A program made the translations under genes and the position numbers. Positions 37,924 to 48,675 of a stretch of 64,000 nucleotides of DNA are shown here, one piece after another. This stretch comes from Pedobacter helvus (GTDB lineage Bacteria; Bacteroidota; Bacteroidia; Sphingobacteriales; Sphingobacteriaceae), in the NCBI RefSeq assembly GCF_005925325.1, contig NZ_SRMP01000007.1, positions 62,001-126,000 on the forward strand, written 5' to 3'. The number at the start of each line of letters is the position of its first letter. Position 1 is the first letter of the stretch. Below the pieces are notes generated by a model, which ran no database searches, was not told the origin of the DNA, and saw only the letters and a list, made by a program, of their open reading frames with translations.

Positions 37924-38037
37924 ACAGAGATCAGGTTTCAGTGGGCAGGTATTAGTAAGTAATAAGATCTATTAGTTACTGGTTTAGCAATGAACTTACA
38001 ACGAAAGAACTAGTGAAAACTTAAACAAACAACCGTT

Positions 38038-40125
38038 TTGATATTTAAAGCAGAAATAGTATTTGTGAAGATACTTGTGCCCTTAATTAGTGGCATAACC
38101 TTAGCCTACTATTTCCAGAACGAACAACTTTTAGAAGCAACTACGGTTCTTCTATTTTTAATGCTGATAGCTGCACTTACCATCAACACTTTCTACAAGA
38201 AAATTAAAGGCTGGAATTACAAAAAAGCATTAGCTAGCTTTTACTACCTGATATTTTTTACCCTAGGCGTTTTTCTCACGCTGTTCCACACCGATTTTCT
38301 CTGGAAAAATTATTTCACTAAAAAACAATATCAGCAGCTAAAGGTCTGGGTAAATAGCGAGCCACAACAAACCAATGATATTTTAAGATTTGAAGCCAAA
38401 GTCACCCAAGGATACGTAAATAATTCTCCGGAAAAGTGCTCGGGTATACTACTGATTGCGCTAAAGTTAGATAGCTTATCTCCCATTCATCTTAATTATG
38501 GCGACGAGTTGATGATCGCGGCCAACTACCTTCCTGTAGAACCACCATATAATCCAGCTGAATTTAATTTTAAGCAATGGTTGGCAAGCAAGAACATTTA
38601 CCATCAAAGCTTTATTAGGCAAGATGAGTTGATCAAACTTCAAGAAGGTCAAGGAAATCCGATAATTAAATATGCTTTAGAGGTTAGACAAAAACAAGTA
38701 GCTATTTACAGAAAACTTATCAGAGATGATGAATCATTTGCAGTAGCGTCGACGCTAATTTTAGGCTATCGGGCTGATTTGAGTAAGGAAACCTTAGCAG
38801 CATACAGCAAAACGGGAACTATCCATGCCTTGTCTGTTTCGGGAATGCATGTTGGCATTATCTATATCATGCTCAATTGGCTACTGGCATTTTTAGATAA
38901 AAAGAACGCTGGAAAAATTTTCAAAGTAGTGCTCATTTGTAGCTTAATTTGGTATTATTCATTACTAACGGGATTTTCTCCGTCCGTTTTGCGATCGGCA
39001 GTAATGCTTACTGCTTTTATACTAGCTAAACAGCTCCAACGAAGCAGCAACAGCTATAATATTTTGGCTTTTACCGCCTTCGGACTGCTAGCTTACGATC
39101 CATTCCTGATCTGGGACGTAGGTTTTCAACTTTCCTTTTTGGCGGTATTCGGATTGGTGTACTACCAACCGAAGATTTACAGATGGTTATATTTCAAAAA
39201 TAAGTGGGCAGATAAATTATGGTCTACTGTTGCCATGAGTTTAGCTGCACAGTTGGCTACACTTCCGCTCAGTATTTATTATTTTCATCAATTCCCTATC
39301 TATTTTATCATCAGCAATCTTTTTATTTTAATACCCATTACTGTTTTAATGTATTTGGGAATAGCAATTTTACTGGTAAGAGTTTATTTTTTGGCACCAT
39401 TGTTTGAATGGATCATCACTTTCACAAATAAAGGACTGAAATGGATTTCTGAACTTCCCTATGCGGGCATCACTGAAATTTGGCTAAACCCATGGCAACT
39501 TTTGCTCTTTTGCTTATTTATGCTCTTGCTCACTGTTGGATTGGCTAGCTACAAAAAGAAGTACATTTTCAGTGGCTTAACAACTCTATTAATTATTCAA
39601 TTTACGTTTGCCTACCAAAAAATTAAGGCCTCTCAACAAGAAGAATTGGTATTGTTTAGCTTGAGAAAGAACTTTGCAGCAGCTTTCATCAATGGAAATG
39701 AAAGCATTTTAATCACTGACCTAGCTACTGATGATCGAAATTTTGAGTTCTTTATAAAACCCGCCCTGGACCAGAAAAAAGTTAAAAATATTCGATTTGT
39801 AGATTGGAATGATGACTTTAAATCTGAACTCATGCTTAAAAAGGAACATCAAATTAATTACAGAGGAAAGCGCTTTTTATTGATGGATGAAAAATTTAAC
39901 TATAAAAAACTCAGTCAAAATCATAGCTTTGATTTTATATGGATACATAACAATCCGAAACAAAAGCTTGCAACATTAAAAGAAGAAATCGAATTTTCGA
40001 GTTTAATTATTGATGCAAGCAATAAAGATTATTTAATTAAAAATTTTGGACAACAAGCAGATAGTTTAAAAGTGCCTGCTTATATCCTCAAAAAACAGAA
40101 AGCGGTAACGCTGAACCTTAAATAG
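38038..40125 (+). CDS. comEC: ComEC/Rec2-family DNA uptake channel
   Basis: This is a polytopic inner-membrane protein of 695 residues that moves single-stranded DNA into the cytoplasm in competent cells. It starts at TTG 38038 (family-typical FKAEIVFVKILVPLISGI start; a GTG at 38065 is an alternative). There is an N-terminal DUF4131 region, then the competence domain with HALSVSGMHVGIIY and about eight membrane helices. The C-terminal part (from about residue 545) is shorter than a full metallo-beta-lactamase domain. The preceding gene has helix-hairpin-helix motifs like ComEA. Confidence 0.92.
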   Translation: MIFKAEIVFVKILVPLISGITLAYYFQNEQLLEATTVLLFLMLIAALTINTFYKKIKGWNYKKALASFYYLIFFTLGVFLTLFHTDFLWKNYFTKKQYQQLKVWVNSEPQQTNDILRFEAKVTQGYVNNSPEKCSGILLIALKLDSLSPIHLNYGDELMIAANYLPVEPPYNPAEFNFKQWLASKNIYHQSFIRQDELIKLQEGQGNPIIKYALEVRQKQVAIYRKLIRDDESFAVASTLILGYRADLSKETLAAYSKTGTIHALSVSGMHVGIIYIMLNWLLAFLDKKNAGKIFKVVLICSLIWYYSLLTGFSPSVLRSAVMLTAFILAKQLQRSSNSYNILAFTAFGLLAYDPFLIWDVGFQLSFLAVFGLVYYQPKIYRWLYFKNKWADKLWSTVAMSLAAQLATLPLSIYYFHQFPIYFIISNLFILIPITVLMYLGIAILLVRVYFLAPLFEWIITFTNKGLKWISELPYAGITEIWLNPWQLLLFCLFMLLLTVGLASYKKKYIFSGLTTLLIIQFTFAYQKIKASQQEELVLFSLRKNFAAAFINGNESILITDLATDDRNFEFFIKPALDQKKVKNIRFVDWNDDFKSELMLKKEHQINYRGKRFLLMDEKFNYKKLSQNHSFDFIWIHNNPKQKLATLKEEIEFSSLIIDASNKDYLIKNFGQQADSLKVPAYILKKQKAVTLNLK

Positions 40126-40129
40126 AAAC

Positions 40130-40906
40130 ATGGAAACCTTAGTACTGTATAGCGTTGAGGATCGCATTGCGGAAATCACCATCAATAGGCCCGAAAAACG
40201 AAATGCATTAAATCCAACGTTAGTTGCAGAATTAACAGCTGCATTTTTAAAAGCACAAAGTGATGCAAGCGTAAAAGTAGTGGTATTAAAAGCCAATGGC
40301 GATGTATTTAGTGCAGGTGCCGATTTAGCTTATATGCAGCAGCTACAGAACTTTTCTTACGAGGAAAACATCCAAGATTCAACCGCCTTAAAAAATCTTT
40401 TTGAAACCATTCGCACGTTAAATAAGGTTGTAATTGCACAAGTAGAAGGCCACGCCATTGCAGGCGGATGTGGCTTAGCAACCATTTGCGATATCATTTT
40501 TGCGGTGCCCGAAGCAAAATTTGGTTACACGGAAGTGAAATTAGGTTTTGTACCGGCAATAGTAAGTTGCTACCTTATTCAAAAAGTAGGTGAAACCCTA
40601 GCTAAGAAACTGTTGCTCAGCGGAGATTTGTTCACTGCAGAAGAGGCGTTGAAATATAATTTAATTACTGGTGTAACAAAAACTGATGAAATCAATCGAA
40701 TTGTACGTGAATTTGCGCTAAATTTGACGATTAACGCATCAGGTAACTCGCTTACACTGACCAAGCAATTGATCAATCAAACTACCAATACTTGGCTCGA
40801 TAGTTGTTTGGATAATGCGATAAAAGTGAATGCCAAAACCAGAGAAAGTGCTGATTTCAAAAAGGGAATTGCATCTTTCTTGGCGAAGGAAAAAATTAAT
40901 TGGTAA
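40130..40906 (+). CDS. enoyl-CoA hydratase/isomerase family protein
   Basis: This is a 258-residue crotonase-fold enzyme. The family pattern is visible in ITINRPEKRNALNPTLV, the oxyanion-hole segment FSAGADLAYMQQL and VEGHAIAGGCGLATICDI, with the second catalytic region in FGYTEVKLGFVPAIVS. Substrates are acyl-CoA thioesters in fatty acid or amino acid breakdown; the exact one cannot be read. It starts 4 nt after comEC and is probably co-transcribed, though functionally unrelated. Confidence 0.9.
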   Translation: METLVLYSVEDRIAEITINRPEKRNALNPTLVAELTAAFLKAQSDASVKVVVLKANGDVFSAGADLAYMQQLQNFSYEENIQDSTALKNLFETIRTLNKVVIAQVEGHAIAGGCGLATICDIIFAVPEAKFGYTEVKLGFVPAIVSCYLIQKVGETLAKKLLLSGDLFTAEEALKYNLITGVTKTDEINRIVREFALNLTINASGNSLTLTKQLINQTTNTWLDSCLDNAIKVNAKTRESADFKKGIASFLAKEKINW

Positions 40907-40927
40907 AAAACTATAAACTAAAACAAT

Positions 40928-41608
40928 ATGATGTTTAAATCAGTAAAAACAGGCTTTTTAGCGGCTATTTTAGTAGGTTCAGCAGTGATTGCTAGCGCTC
41001 AAAAGAAAATCTCTCAAGGTACGGTAGTTTACGGTGTAGAGTATTCTTTACCAGCAGAACAAGCGGCAATGGCTTCTCAATTACCTAAAGAGCAAAAAGT
41101 AAAATTTAACGGTAACGTAATGCGCATGGATATGCAACAAGGCCCTGCGTCTATTGGTATTTTACAAGATTTTGTTCAAAAAAATGGCTTAATGCTAATT
41201 GATGTGCCTATCGCACAAATGCAGTATGCCGTTAAAATGAGCAAAGAAGAAATTGAGAAAGCTGAAGAGTCTGCGCCAAAATTAAGCGACTTTAAAGCCA
41301 CTGGCGAAAAACAAAAAGTAGGTAACTACAATGCAGAAAAATATAGCTACAAAGATGATAAAGGCGGAACTTATGAGCTATGGGCTACCAACGACATTGA
41401 ACTTCCTACAGGATTTGCTGGTTCTCAGTTTAAAGACATTAAAGGTTCTTTAGTTAAATACACTACCTTCCAAAACGGAATGAAAGTAACTTTAACTGTA
41501 AAAAGTATCTCGGAAGATAAAGTTGGTCCATTCTCTTTAGAAGTACCTAGCGGTTACGAGCTTAAAACCATGCAAGAAATTATGGCTATGCAAGGTGGCG
41601 GCGAATAA
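40928..41608 (+). CDS. secreted protein, DUF4412/GLPGLI-like
   Basis: This is a 226-residue exported protein with a signal peptide ending SAQ. The mature part (GTVVYGVEYSLPAEQAAMA, VRMDM-like NVMRMDMQQGPA, GNYNAEKYSYKDDKGGTYELW) has the beta-rich pattern of DUF4412/GLPGLI proteins of Bacteroidota, thought to lie in the periplasm or outer membrane. The biochemical role is unknown. It ends at a hairpin terminator at 41631-41659. Confidence 0.7.
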   Translation: MMFKSVKTGFLAAILVGSAVIASAQKKISQGTVVYGVEYSLPAEQAAMASQLPKEQKVKFNGNVMRMDMQQGPASIGILQDFVQKNGLMLIDVPIAQMQYAVKMSKEEIEKAEESAPKLSDFKATGEKQKVGNYNAEKYSYKDDKGGTYELWATNDIELPTGFAGSQFKDIKGSLVKYTTFQNGMKVTLTVKSISEDKVGPFSLEVPSGYELKTMQEIMAMQGGGE

Positions 41609-41630
41609 GACTAAAATTGATAAATAAATG

Positions 41631-41664
41631 ATAGCCCACGGTTTTAAATCGTGGGCTATTTTTA
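41631..41664 (+). terminator. rho-independent terminator
   Basis: A 10-bp stem (ATAGCCCACG at 41631-41640 with CGTGGGCTAT at 41650-41659) is followed by a T-run, right after the DUF4412-like gene. It ends the comEC-to-DUF4412 transcript. Confidence 0.85.
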
Positions 41665-41689
41665 TGCTTTTTTAGTAATTTAGCGGCTC

Positions 41690-43552
41690 ATGTTTAAAAG
41701 TCTGATTTTTTTCGCCAGGTACTTTATATTCTGGCTACTCTATTTCGCTGTAGATAGATTCATTTTCATGTTTATCTTTCACATTAAGCTGCGAAACATA
41801 CCTCTTTCACAAAAACTTGCCGCCTATTATCATGCACTAAGACTAGACTTCTCTACTGCTGCTTATATTTCGGTCATTCCATTGTTAGTGTACACCTTTT
41901 GGCATTTCACAAACCGGGAAAAAGTAAACTTCAATTGGGTAAGGATATACAATGCTATACTCATTGTACTGTTTAGTATTATCTCTGTCATCAATTTCAA
42001 CATTTATCGTGAGTGGGGAAGCAAAGTTAACTCCCGTGCTATCGAATTTGCCATTCGTACACCTAATGAATCCTTAGCTTCTGGTGCTTCATCACCTATT
42101 TTCCTCACGCTATTTGTATTAGCAATATTACTGGCAGTTGGTTTTTATCTCAACTTTATACTCATCAAACGTGAAATACAGTTTAGTAAAACACCGGCAT
42201 GGGCAAAATTTGCTATTGCGATATTGGCATTGAGCTTAAATTTCCTTCTTATTCGTGGGGCCAGTCATGCGCCAAACTCACAAAGTATGGCTTTTTTCTC
42301 TACGCATCAAATTTTAAATCACGCTTCGTTAAATACCGAGTGGAACCTTGCATCAAGTATTTTAGCTAGCAGTAAAGCGAAGAAAAACCCATACCTCTAT
42401 CAAGATCAAAAGTTGGCCGATCTAGAAGTTGAAAAACTGTATAAAGTTGAAAAGGACTCAACCACTTCCATCCTTAAAACGACAAAACCTAACGTAGTTA
42501 TTTTTATTTTAGAAAGCTTCACCGCCGACTTAACCAAAGCATTAGGCAACGAAGATGGAATTACACCTACCTTAGATACGTTAGCCAAAAATGGTGTTTC
42601 TTTTAGTCAGATTTATGCGACAGGCAACCGTACCGACAAAGGTTTGATCGGTTCACTTACTGGGTTCCCGACATTAGCCGTAGCAAGTATAGTAAGCTGG
42701 CCAGAAAAGATGCAGAAAATACCTGCAATTAGTCAAAAACTTTACCAAAATGGCTATCAAACCTCTTTCTATTATGGTGGAGAATCGGAATTTGACAACT
42801 ACAAAGCGTTCATTTTAGGGCATCAATATAAAAAACTTACAGATCGAAACACTTTCGATAAAAAAGACACGAATGCTAAATGGGGAGCTTATGACGGACT
42901 GGTATTTGATAGGCAACTGGCTGATGCGAAGGAAACTCAGCAACCGTTCTTTTCCACCATTTTATCTCTAACCAATCACGAGCCGTTTGAGTTACCTGTA
43001 AAATATAAATTTGGCAGCGCCGACAATATTCAGCGATTTAAAAGCACCGCTTTCTACACAGATTCATGTATTGGCAGTTACTTAAGTGAAGCAAAAAAAC
43101 AACCTTGGTATAAAAACACCTTGTTTATCTTTATAGCAGATCATGGGCATTTGCTCCCTAAAGGCAATCATGAAATATATGAACCACAGCGCTATCACAT
43201 TCCATTGATATTTTATGGGGATGTAATTAAAGACAATTTCAAAGGTAAGGTTGTTGACAAAACAGGTAGCCAACAAGATCTATCGGCTACACTACTTGCC
43301 CAGCTAAAAATAGATAGTAAGGATTTTAAGTGGAGTAAAAATTTATTAAATCCATACAGCAAACATTTTGCTTATTTTAGTTGGGATAATGGTTTTGGCT
43401 TCGTTAAAAATGGACATACGGTAACATTTGACAATGTAGGTAAAAGTGTGCTGTACAACAACAAACCAGAAGATGCTAAACAGACTAATCAGATTTTAAA
43501 TTCAGGAAAAGCTTATATTCAATCTGCATATCAACACTTTATCAACCTTTAA
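41690..43552 (+). CDS. LtaS-like sulfatase-domain membrane protein
   Basis: This is a 620-residue inner-membrane protein with about five N-terminal membrane helices (residues 1-190) and an extracytoplasmic alkaline-phosphatase/sulfatase domain. The nucleophile Thr315 lies in ATGNRTDKGLIGS, metal residues include the Glu of IFILESF, and DHGH lies in FIADHGHLLPKG. In Firmicutes such proteins polymerise glycerol phosphate; in Bacteroidota they probably transfer a phospholipid head group such as phosphoethanolamine or phosphoglycerol to an envelope acceptor. The acceptor is unknown. Confidence 0.9.
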   Translation: MFKSLIFFARYFIFWLLYFAVDRFIFMFIFHIKLRNIPLSQKLAAYYHALRLDFSTAAYISVIPLLVYTFWHFTNREKVNFNWVRIYNAILIVLFSIISVINFNIYREWGSKVNSRAIEFAIRTPNESLASGASSPIFLTLFVLAILLAVGFYLNFILIKREIQFSKTPAWAKFAIAILALSLNFLLIRGASHAPNSQSMAFFSTHQILNHASLNTEWNLASSILASSKAKKNPYLYQDQKLADLEVEKLYKVEKDSTTSILKTTKPNVVIFILESFTADLTKALGNEDGITPTLDTLAKNGVSFSQIYATGNRTDKGLIGSLTGFPTLAVASIVSWPEKMQKIPAISQKLYQNGYQTSFYYGGESEFDNYKAFILGHQYKKLTDRNTFDKKDTNAKWGAYDGLVFDRQLADAKETQQPFFSTILSLTNHEPFELPVKYKFGSADNIQRFKSTAFYTDSCIGSYLSEAKKQPWYKNTLFIFIADHGHLLPKGNHEIYEPQRYHIPLIFYGDVIKDNFKGKVVDKTGSQQDLSATLLAQLKIDSKDFKWSKNLLNPYSKHFAYFSWDNGFGFVKNGHTVTFDNVGKSVLYNNKPEDAKQTNQILNSGKAYIQSAYQHFINL

Positions 43553-43590
43553 AAAACTAACACAAATAGAACTTAACAACTTATAACCAA

Positions 43591-45762
43591 ATGAAATTCA
43601 ACAAATTATTTATCGCCATTGCAGTAGCTTCTATCATGGGAGCCAACTTTGCAAAAGCCCAAAGAGGCGGCATTAACTGGACCAAAGATGGCAACAGTTA
43701 TTACCAAAATATTGGTGGAGAAATTGTAACCATCACCTTGCCAAAGAACGATAGAAAGACAATCATCAGCAGAGAGTTACTTACCCCTGCTGGAACTTCG
43801 AGCCCACTTCGTGTAAGAAGTTTTCAATTAAATGATGATGGTACAAAGGCGTTGATCTATACTAACACCAAAAGGGTTTGGAGGCAAGATAGTCGTGGAG
43901 ATTACTGGGTTGCCGACATTACCAACAACACCTTAAAACAAGTTGGAAAAGGAAAACCTGCTTCATCTTTAATGTTTGCCAAATTCTCTCCAGATGGCTC
44001 AAAAGTAGCTTACGTGAGTGAACATAATGTATATGTAGAAGACCTAGCAAGCGGCAATATCAAAGCGCTTACTACAAACGGAACAACCAGAATGATTAAT
44101 GGAACTTTCGATTGGGTTTATGAAGAGGAATTTGGCTGTTTAGATGGTTTCAGGTGGTCTCCGGATAGCAAATCAATTGCTTACTGGCAGATTGATGCTA
44201 CCAAAATCAAGAACTTTTTAATGATTAACAACACCGATTCGATCTACTCGTTCAATGTACCTGTAGAATATCCAAAAGTTGGTCAAGATCCCTCTTCTTG
44301 CAAAATTGGCGTGGTAGATATCGCTACTGCGAAGACAAATTGGTTAGCCGTTCCGGGTAGTGCTATTCAAAATTACATCCCTCGTATGGATTGGATCCCA
44401 AATACCAACGAAATTATCTTACAGCAATTGAACCGTGAACAAAACGAAAGTAAGTTATTCGTTGCTAACGCGACTACTGGTACAGTTAACGAAATCTACA
44501 AAGAAACCAACAAATCTTGGATAGACGCTCAAGACCAATTCTTTTGGTTAAATGGGAATAAAGAATTCATTTATCAGACAGAAAAAGACGGTTATAATCA
44601 CCTTTATCGCGTAAGTAAAGACGGGAAAAAAGAAACTTTGATTACCAAAGGAAACTACGACATCATTGATTTAAGTTTAATTGATGAGAAGAACAATACC
44701 GTTTATTTCATGGCTTCTCCAAATAACGCCACTCAAAAATATTTATATAAAACCAAACTTGATGGCAGGGGCAAATTGGAAATGGTAACCCCGTCTGTTT
44801 TGCCTGGTACACATAGTTATTCTATTTCTCCAAACGGTCTTTTTGCCCGTCATAGCTATAACAGTTCTACTGTAGCACCTGTTACCGAATGGATGAATTT
44901 TGCTACCAACAACCCATTAAGCATGGAAGGTAGCATTACCAGTCAGTTGGGTAAGCAGCAAGCGATTAAGAACAAAGTAGAATTCTTTAAAGTTACTACT
45001 GAAGACGGTGTTGAGTTAGACGGTTGGATGAAAAAACCAGACAATTTCGATGCGACAAAGAAATATCCTGTGGTATTTTATGTGTACGGCGAACCCGCTA
45101 CACAAACCGCAGCTGATGTTTGGGGTGCCGGAAGAAATAGCTTGTACGCTGGCGATATGGCTAAAGATGGCTACATCTATATCTCTATGGATAATCGTGG
45201 TGCACCAGTTCCAAAAGGTACAGCTTGGAGAAAAGCCATTTACAAAAACATTGGCGTAATCAATATCCGCGACCAGGCAATGGCTACGAAAAAACTACTG
45301 GCAACTTACCCGTTTATGGACAAAGACCGCGTTGCCGTACATGGCTGGAGCGGCGGAGGTTCATCGACCTTAAATTTACTGTTCCAATATCCTGAAATCT
45401 ACAAGACAGGCATTGCGGTGGCTGCAGTAGCTAATCAATTAACTTACGATAATATTTACCAAGAGCGCTACATGGGAACTCCTTTCCCTACTACAGATGC
45501 TTACGTGAAAGGATCGCCGATTACTCACGCAAAAAACTTACAAGGCAACTTGTTGTACATCCACGGCACAGGCGATGATAACGTACACTACCAAAATGCC
45601 GAAATGTTGATTAACGAGTTAGTGAAGCACAAGAAAGTTTTTCAATTAATGAGCTATCCAAACCGTACACACAGTATTGGCGAAGGCGAAGGAACTAGAG
45701 AACATTTAGCATTAATTTTCACTAAGTTTTTAAAAGAAAACTGTCCTCCAGGAGGAAGATAA
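43591..45762 (+). CDS. dipeptidyl-peptidase IV-type S9 peptidase
   Basis: This is a 723-residue exported serine peptidase (signal peptide ending FAKAQ). It has an N-terminal beta-propeller (DPPIV_N; YEEEFGCLDGFRWSPDSKSI) and a C-terminal alpha/beta-hydrolase domain. The catalytic triad is visible: Ser near 587 in GWSGGGSS, Asp near 662 in GDDNVHYQ and His near 694 in NRTHSIGEGEG. It removes Xaa-Pro dipeptides from peptides in the periplasm. It is followed by a hairpin terminator. Confidence 0.95.
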   Translation: MKFNKLFIAIAVASIMGANFAKAQRGGINWTKDGNSYYQNIGGEIVTITLPKNDRKTIISRELLTPAGTSSPLRVRSFQLNDDGTKALIYTNTKRVWRQDSRGDYWVADITNNTLKQVGKGKPASSLMFAKFSPDGSKVAYVSEHNVYVEDLASGNIKALTTNGTTRMINGTFDWVYEEEFGCLDGFRWSPDSKSIAYWQIDATKIKNFLMINNTDSIYSFNVPVEYPKVGQDPSSCKIGVVDIATAKTNWLAVPGSAIQNYIPRMDWIPNTNEIILQQLNREQNESKLFVANATTGTVNEIYKETNKSWIDAQDQFFWLNGNKEFIYQTEKDGYNHLYRVSKDGKKETLITKGNYDIIDLSLIDEKNNTVYFMASPNNATQKYLYKTKLDGRGKLEMVTPSVLPGTHSYSISPNGLFARHSYNSSTVAPVTEWMNFATNNPLSMEGSITSQLGKQQAIKNKVEFFKVTTEDGVELDGWMKKPDNFDATKKYPVVFYVYGEPATQTAADVWGAGRNSLYAGDMAKDGYIYISMDNRGAPVPKGTAWRKAIYKNIGVINIRDQAMATKKLLATYPFMDKDRVAVHGWSGGGSSTLNLLFQYPEIYKTGIAVAAVANQLTYDNIYQERYMGTPFPTTDAYVKGSPITHAKNLQGNLLYIHGTGDDNVHYQNAEMLINELVKHKKVFQLMSYPNRTHSIGEGEGTREHLALIFTKFLKENCPPGGR

Positions 45763-45785
45763 AATTAGTAGTTGAGTAATTTCAC

Positions 45786-45817
45786 AAAGGCGGAGCAGAT
45801 AAATGTTCCGCCTTTTT
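45786..45817 (+). terminator. rho-independent terminator after S9 peptidase
   Basis: AAAGGCGGAGC (45786-45796) pairs with GTTCCGCCTTT (45805-45815) with one wobble and runs into T residues. It lies 23 nt after the S9 peptidase stop codon. Confidence 0.85.
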
Positions 45818-46008
45818 GTTTTCAACATATTTAATAGTTCTCAACAATTTAAATAAAGACTGCAACATTTGCTATTTGACACCGTCTAATCCTTAACCAG
45901 ATATTAATATTTGGCCTTAATTCTTTAACTTGCTTAAAAAATTAACAGGAAGAAATAAAAGCATTTCAACCAACGCTAATCCACTCAGTAAACTTAACTA
46001 ACTTAAAA

Positions 46009-48657
46009 ATGAAGAAACATTTATGGTTAATTCCTGCTGCTGCACTATTCGCTTTAAGTGCTAGCGCTCAGGAAACAAAAAAAGCAGACAAACCTGCTGA
46101 CACTACAAAAAAGGTAGCTCCTACAACGCCTCCAGCCCCACCAAAACCAACAGTTGCCGACAAAACCAAATCAAGCAAAAAAATTGATGGTTTATTTACG
46201 CTTTACAAAGACACAGTTACAGGTAGCCTGCAATTGTACGTTAAAAAAGATCAGTTAGGTAAAGACTACATTTACCAAAGTTTTTCTATGGGTGGGCCAA
46301 CTAGATTGTTCCTAAACCAGAACATGATCAGAAATACCAAATTGTTCCAAATTAAACAAGTTGACGATAAGATTGAGTTCTTAGAAAAAAATACTGCTTT
46401 TTATTACGATCCGGCTAACCCAGTAAGCAAGGCCGCTAATGTTGATGTTTCTGATGCTGTCTTCTTTGCAGATAAATTTAGTGCAAAAGACGATAATGGC
46501 TATCTAATCTCGGTAGATGGTTTGTTCTTAAGTGATAAACTTGACCCTGTTAAGCCTACCACGCCTCCAGGATTGCCTCCCGGTGCGATGTTCAATTTAG
46601 GTAATTTAAACGCTGCAAAATCAAAATATCAAGCGGTAAAATCTTTTAATGGCAATACAGATGTAGTAGTTGACCTAGCTTACGACAACCCAATGCCGTT
46701 AAATGGCGGCGGTAAAGACATTACTGACGCAAGGTATGTTCGCGTTAAAATGCAACACTCTTTCTTAGAAGTACCTCAAAATGATTTTAGACCACGTAGA
46801 GATGATCCAAGAGTTGGATATTTCGGAGCTGAAGTGGACAACTTGACTTCTGTATCCTCTACTCCTTACAAAGATTTCATTAGCCGTTGGAACCTGAAAA
46901 AGAAAAATCCAAACGCAAAATTGAGTGAGCCAGTAGAACCAATCGTTTTCTGGATTGAGAATACTACTCCATTAGAATACCGCCCTATCATTAAAGAGGC
47001 AGGAGAAAAATGGAATGAGGCTTTCGAAAAAGCTGGTTTCAAAAACGCTGTGGTAATGAAGCAAATGCCTGATGATGCTACTTGGGATCCTTCAGACATC
47101 GCCTACAACGTAATCCGCTGGGTATCTTCGGCCTACCCTTCTTATGGTGCAATTGGCCCAAGCTTCTACAATCCTTTAACCGGACAAATTTTAGGAGCTG
47201 ATATTACGGTAGAATGGAAATCTGGTGCTGGTACTGCGGTACAAGATGATTTGTACAACGGCGGTCCATCTATGGCGATGAACCTACCTTGGGAAAATCC
47301 AATACAAGCTGTGGCCGCAACGCAACAAGGCGCACACAACCATAACGACAAAAATCATATGGCTTTCTGTTCATTAGCTCATGAGTTAAGCATGCAGTAC
47401 CAAACTGGTTTAGCAGCTATCGAAGTTTTAGATGCTGATGTTTCTGAAGCAGCAAGAGCAGCAACCGTTAAAGAAATGCACAAGCAATTCTTATACTATT
47501 TAATTATGCATGAGATGGGTCATACTTTAGGCTTAAACCACAACATGAAAGCTAGTCAGATGTTAAGCCCGGCTCAAATGAACGACAAGAGCTTAACTCG
47601 TAAAATTGGCTTGCAAGGTTCTGTGATGGATTATCCTGCTATTAACGTAAGCAGTGATCGTAGCAAGCAAGGCGATTACTATACAACTAAAGCCGGTCCT
47701 TATGATTTATGGGCAATTGAATATGGCTACACTCCTTTCAGCGAAAAAGAAGAAGAAGCTGGTTTAAATAAAATCTTGAGCAGAAGTACCGACCCTCAAT
47801 TGGCCTTTGGTAACGATGCAGATGATATGCGTAGCCCAGGTGGCGGTATCGACCCTAGGGTAAATGTTAACGATCAAACTAATGATATGGTAACTTATGG
47901 TGAAGATCGTTTTAAATTGATCAATACCATGATCCCTAAACTGAAAGAGAGATTTGCTAAACCTAACCAAAGTTACCAAGACTTACGTAGCAAATATTTC
48001 CAATTAAATGGTCAGCGTGCTAGCATGGCGGCTGCATTAAGTCGCTATATTGGTGGTGTTTATGTAGACCGTAGTTTTGTTGGTCAAGAGACTAAAACAG
48101 CTCCATTTACGCCAGTACCAGAAGCTTACCAAAAGAAAGCATTGGCATTGTTAAGCACTTATGTTTTCGCTCCTAATGCTTTTGATGCGGATAAAGCTTT
48201 GTTCCCTTACTTACAAATTCAGCGTAGAGGATTTGGTTTCTTTGGCGCCACCGAAGATGTTAAACCTCAAAGCACTTTCTTAGCGTTACAGTTAGGTACA
48301 TTAGCTCAGTTATTACATCCAACTACTTTAAGCAGAATTAATAATAGCGGCTTGTACGGAAACACTTATTCTGTTGCTAGCGTAATGAATGATTTAACTG
48401 ATGATATTTTTGCTGCAGATTTGAAGAGCAATGTAAACCTGTTCCGTCAGAACTTACAGACTGAATACGTGAAAGCTGCTGCTGCTATTGTTGCTGCTCC
48501 AGGTGGTTACGATAACGCAAGTAAAGCTGCTGCTTTAGCTACCTTGGTTAAAATCAAAGGTCAGTTGGCTACTGCTGCCAGTACTGATGAGCAAACTAAA
48601 GCACACAGAACTGCTTTGACGTTCTTAATTGACAAAGCTACTGCTGTAAGCAAATAA
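46009..48657 (+). CDS. zinc-dependent metalloprotease, DUF5117/DUF4953 type
   Basis: This is an 882-residue exported protein with a signal peptide (ending SASAQ) and a Lys/Thr/Pro-rich linker (about residues 20-55). A DUF5117-type domain follows, then a metzincin-like zinc motif HEMGHTLGLNH (HExxHxxGxxH) near residues 500-510 with a Met-turn candidate in GSVMDYP. This architecture is widespread in Bacteroidota; the substrates are unknown. The gene stands alone and ends at a strong hairpin at 48676-48710. Confidence 0.9.
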   Translation: MKKHLWLIPAAALFALSASAQETKKADKPADTTKKVAPTTPPAPPKPTVADKTKSSKKIDGLFTLYKDTVTGSLQLYVKKDQLGKDYIYQSFSMGGPTRLFLNQNMIRNTKLFQIKQVDDKIEFLEKNTAFYYDPANPVSKAANVDVSDAVFFADKFSAKDDNGYLISVDGLFLSDKLDPVKPTTPPGLPPGAMFNLGNLNAAKSKYQAVKSFNGNTDVVVDLAYDNPMPLNGGGKDITDARYVRVKMQHSFLEVPQNDFRPRRDDPRVGYFGAEVDNLTSVSSTPYKDFISRWNLKKKNPNAKLSEPVEPIVFWIENTTPLEYRPIIKEAGEKWNEAFEKAGFKNAVVMKQMPDDATWDPSDIAYNVIRWVSSAYPSYGAIGPSFYNPLTGQILGADITVEWKSGAGTAVQDDLYNGGPSMAMNLPWENPIQAVAATQQGAHNHNDKNHMAFCSLAHELSMQYQTGLAAIEVLDADVSEAARAATVKEMHKQFLYYLIMHEMGHTLGLNHNMKASQMLSPAQMNDKSLTRKIGLQGSVMDYPAINVSSDRSKQGDYYTTKAGPYDLWAIEYGYTPFSEKEEEAGLNKILSRSTDPQLAFGNDADDMRSPGGGIDPRVNVNDQTNDMVTYGEDRFKLINTMIPKLKERFAKPNQSYQDLRSKYFQLNGQRASMAAALSRYIGGVYVDRSFVGQETKTAPFTPVPEAYQKKALALLSTYVFAPNAFDADKALFPYLQIQRRGFGFFGATEDVKPQSTFLALQLGTLAQLLHPTTLSRINNSGLYGNTYSVASVMNDLTDDIFAADLKSNVNLFRQNLQTEYVKAAAAIVAAPGGYDNASKAAALATLVKIKGQLATAASTDEQTKAHRTALTFLIDKATAVSK

Positions 48658-48675
48658 AAGTTTAGCTTAAATAGG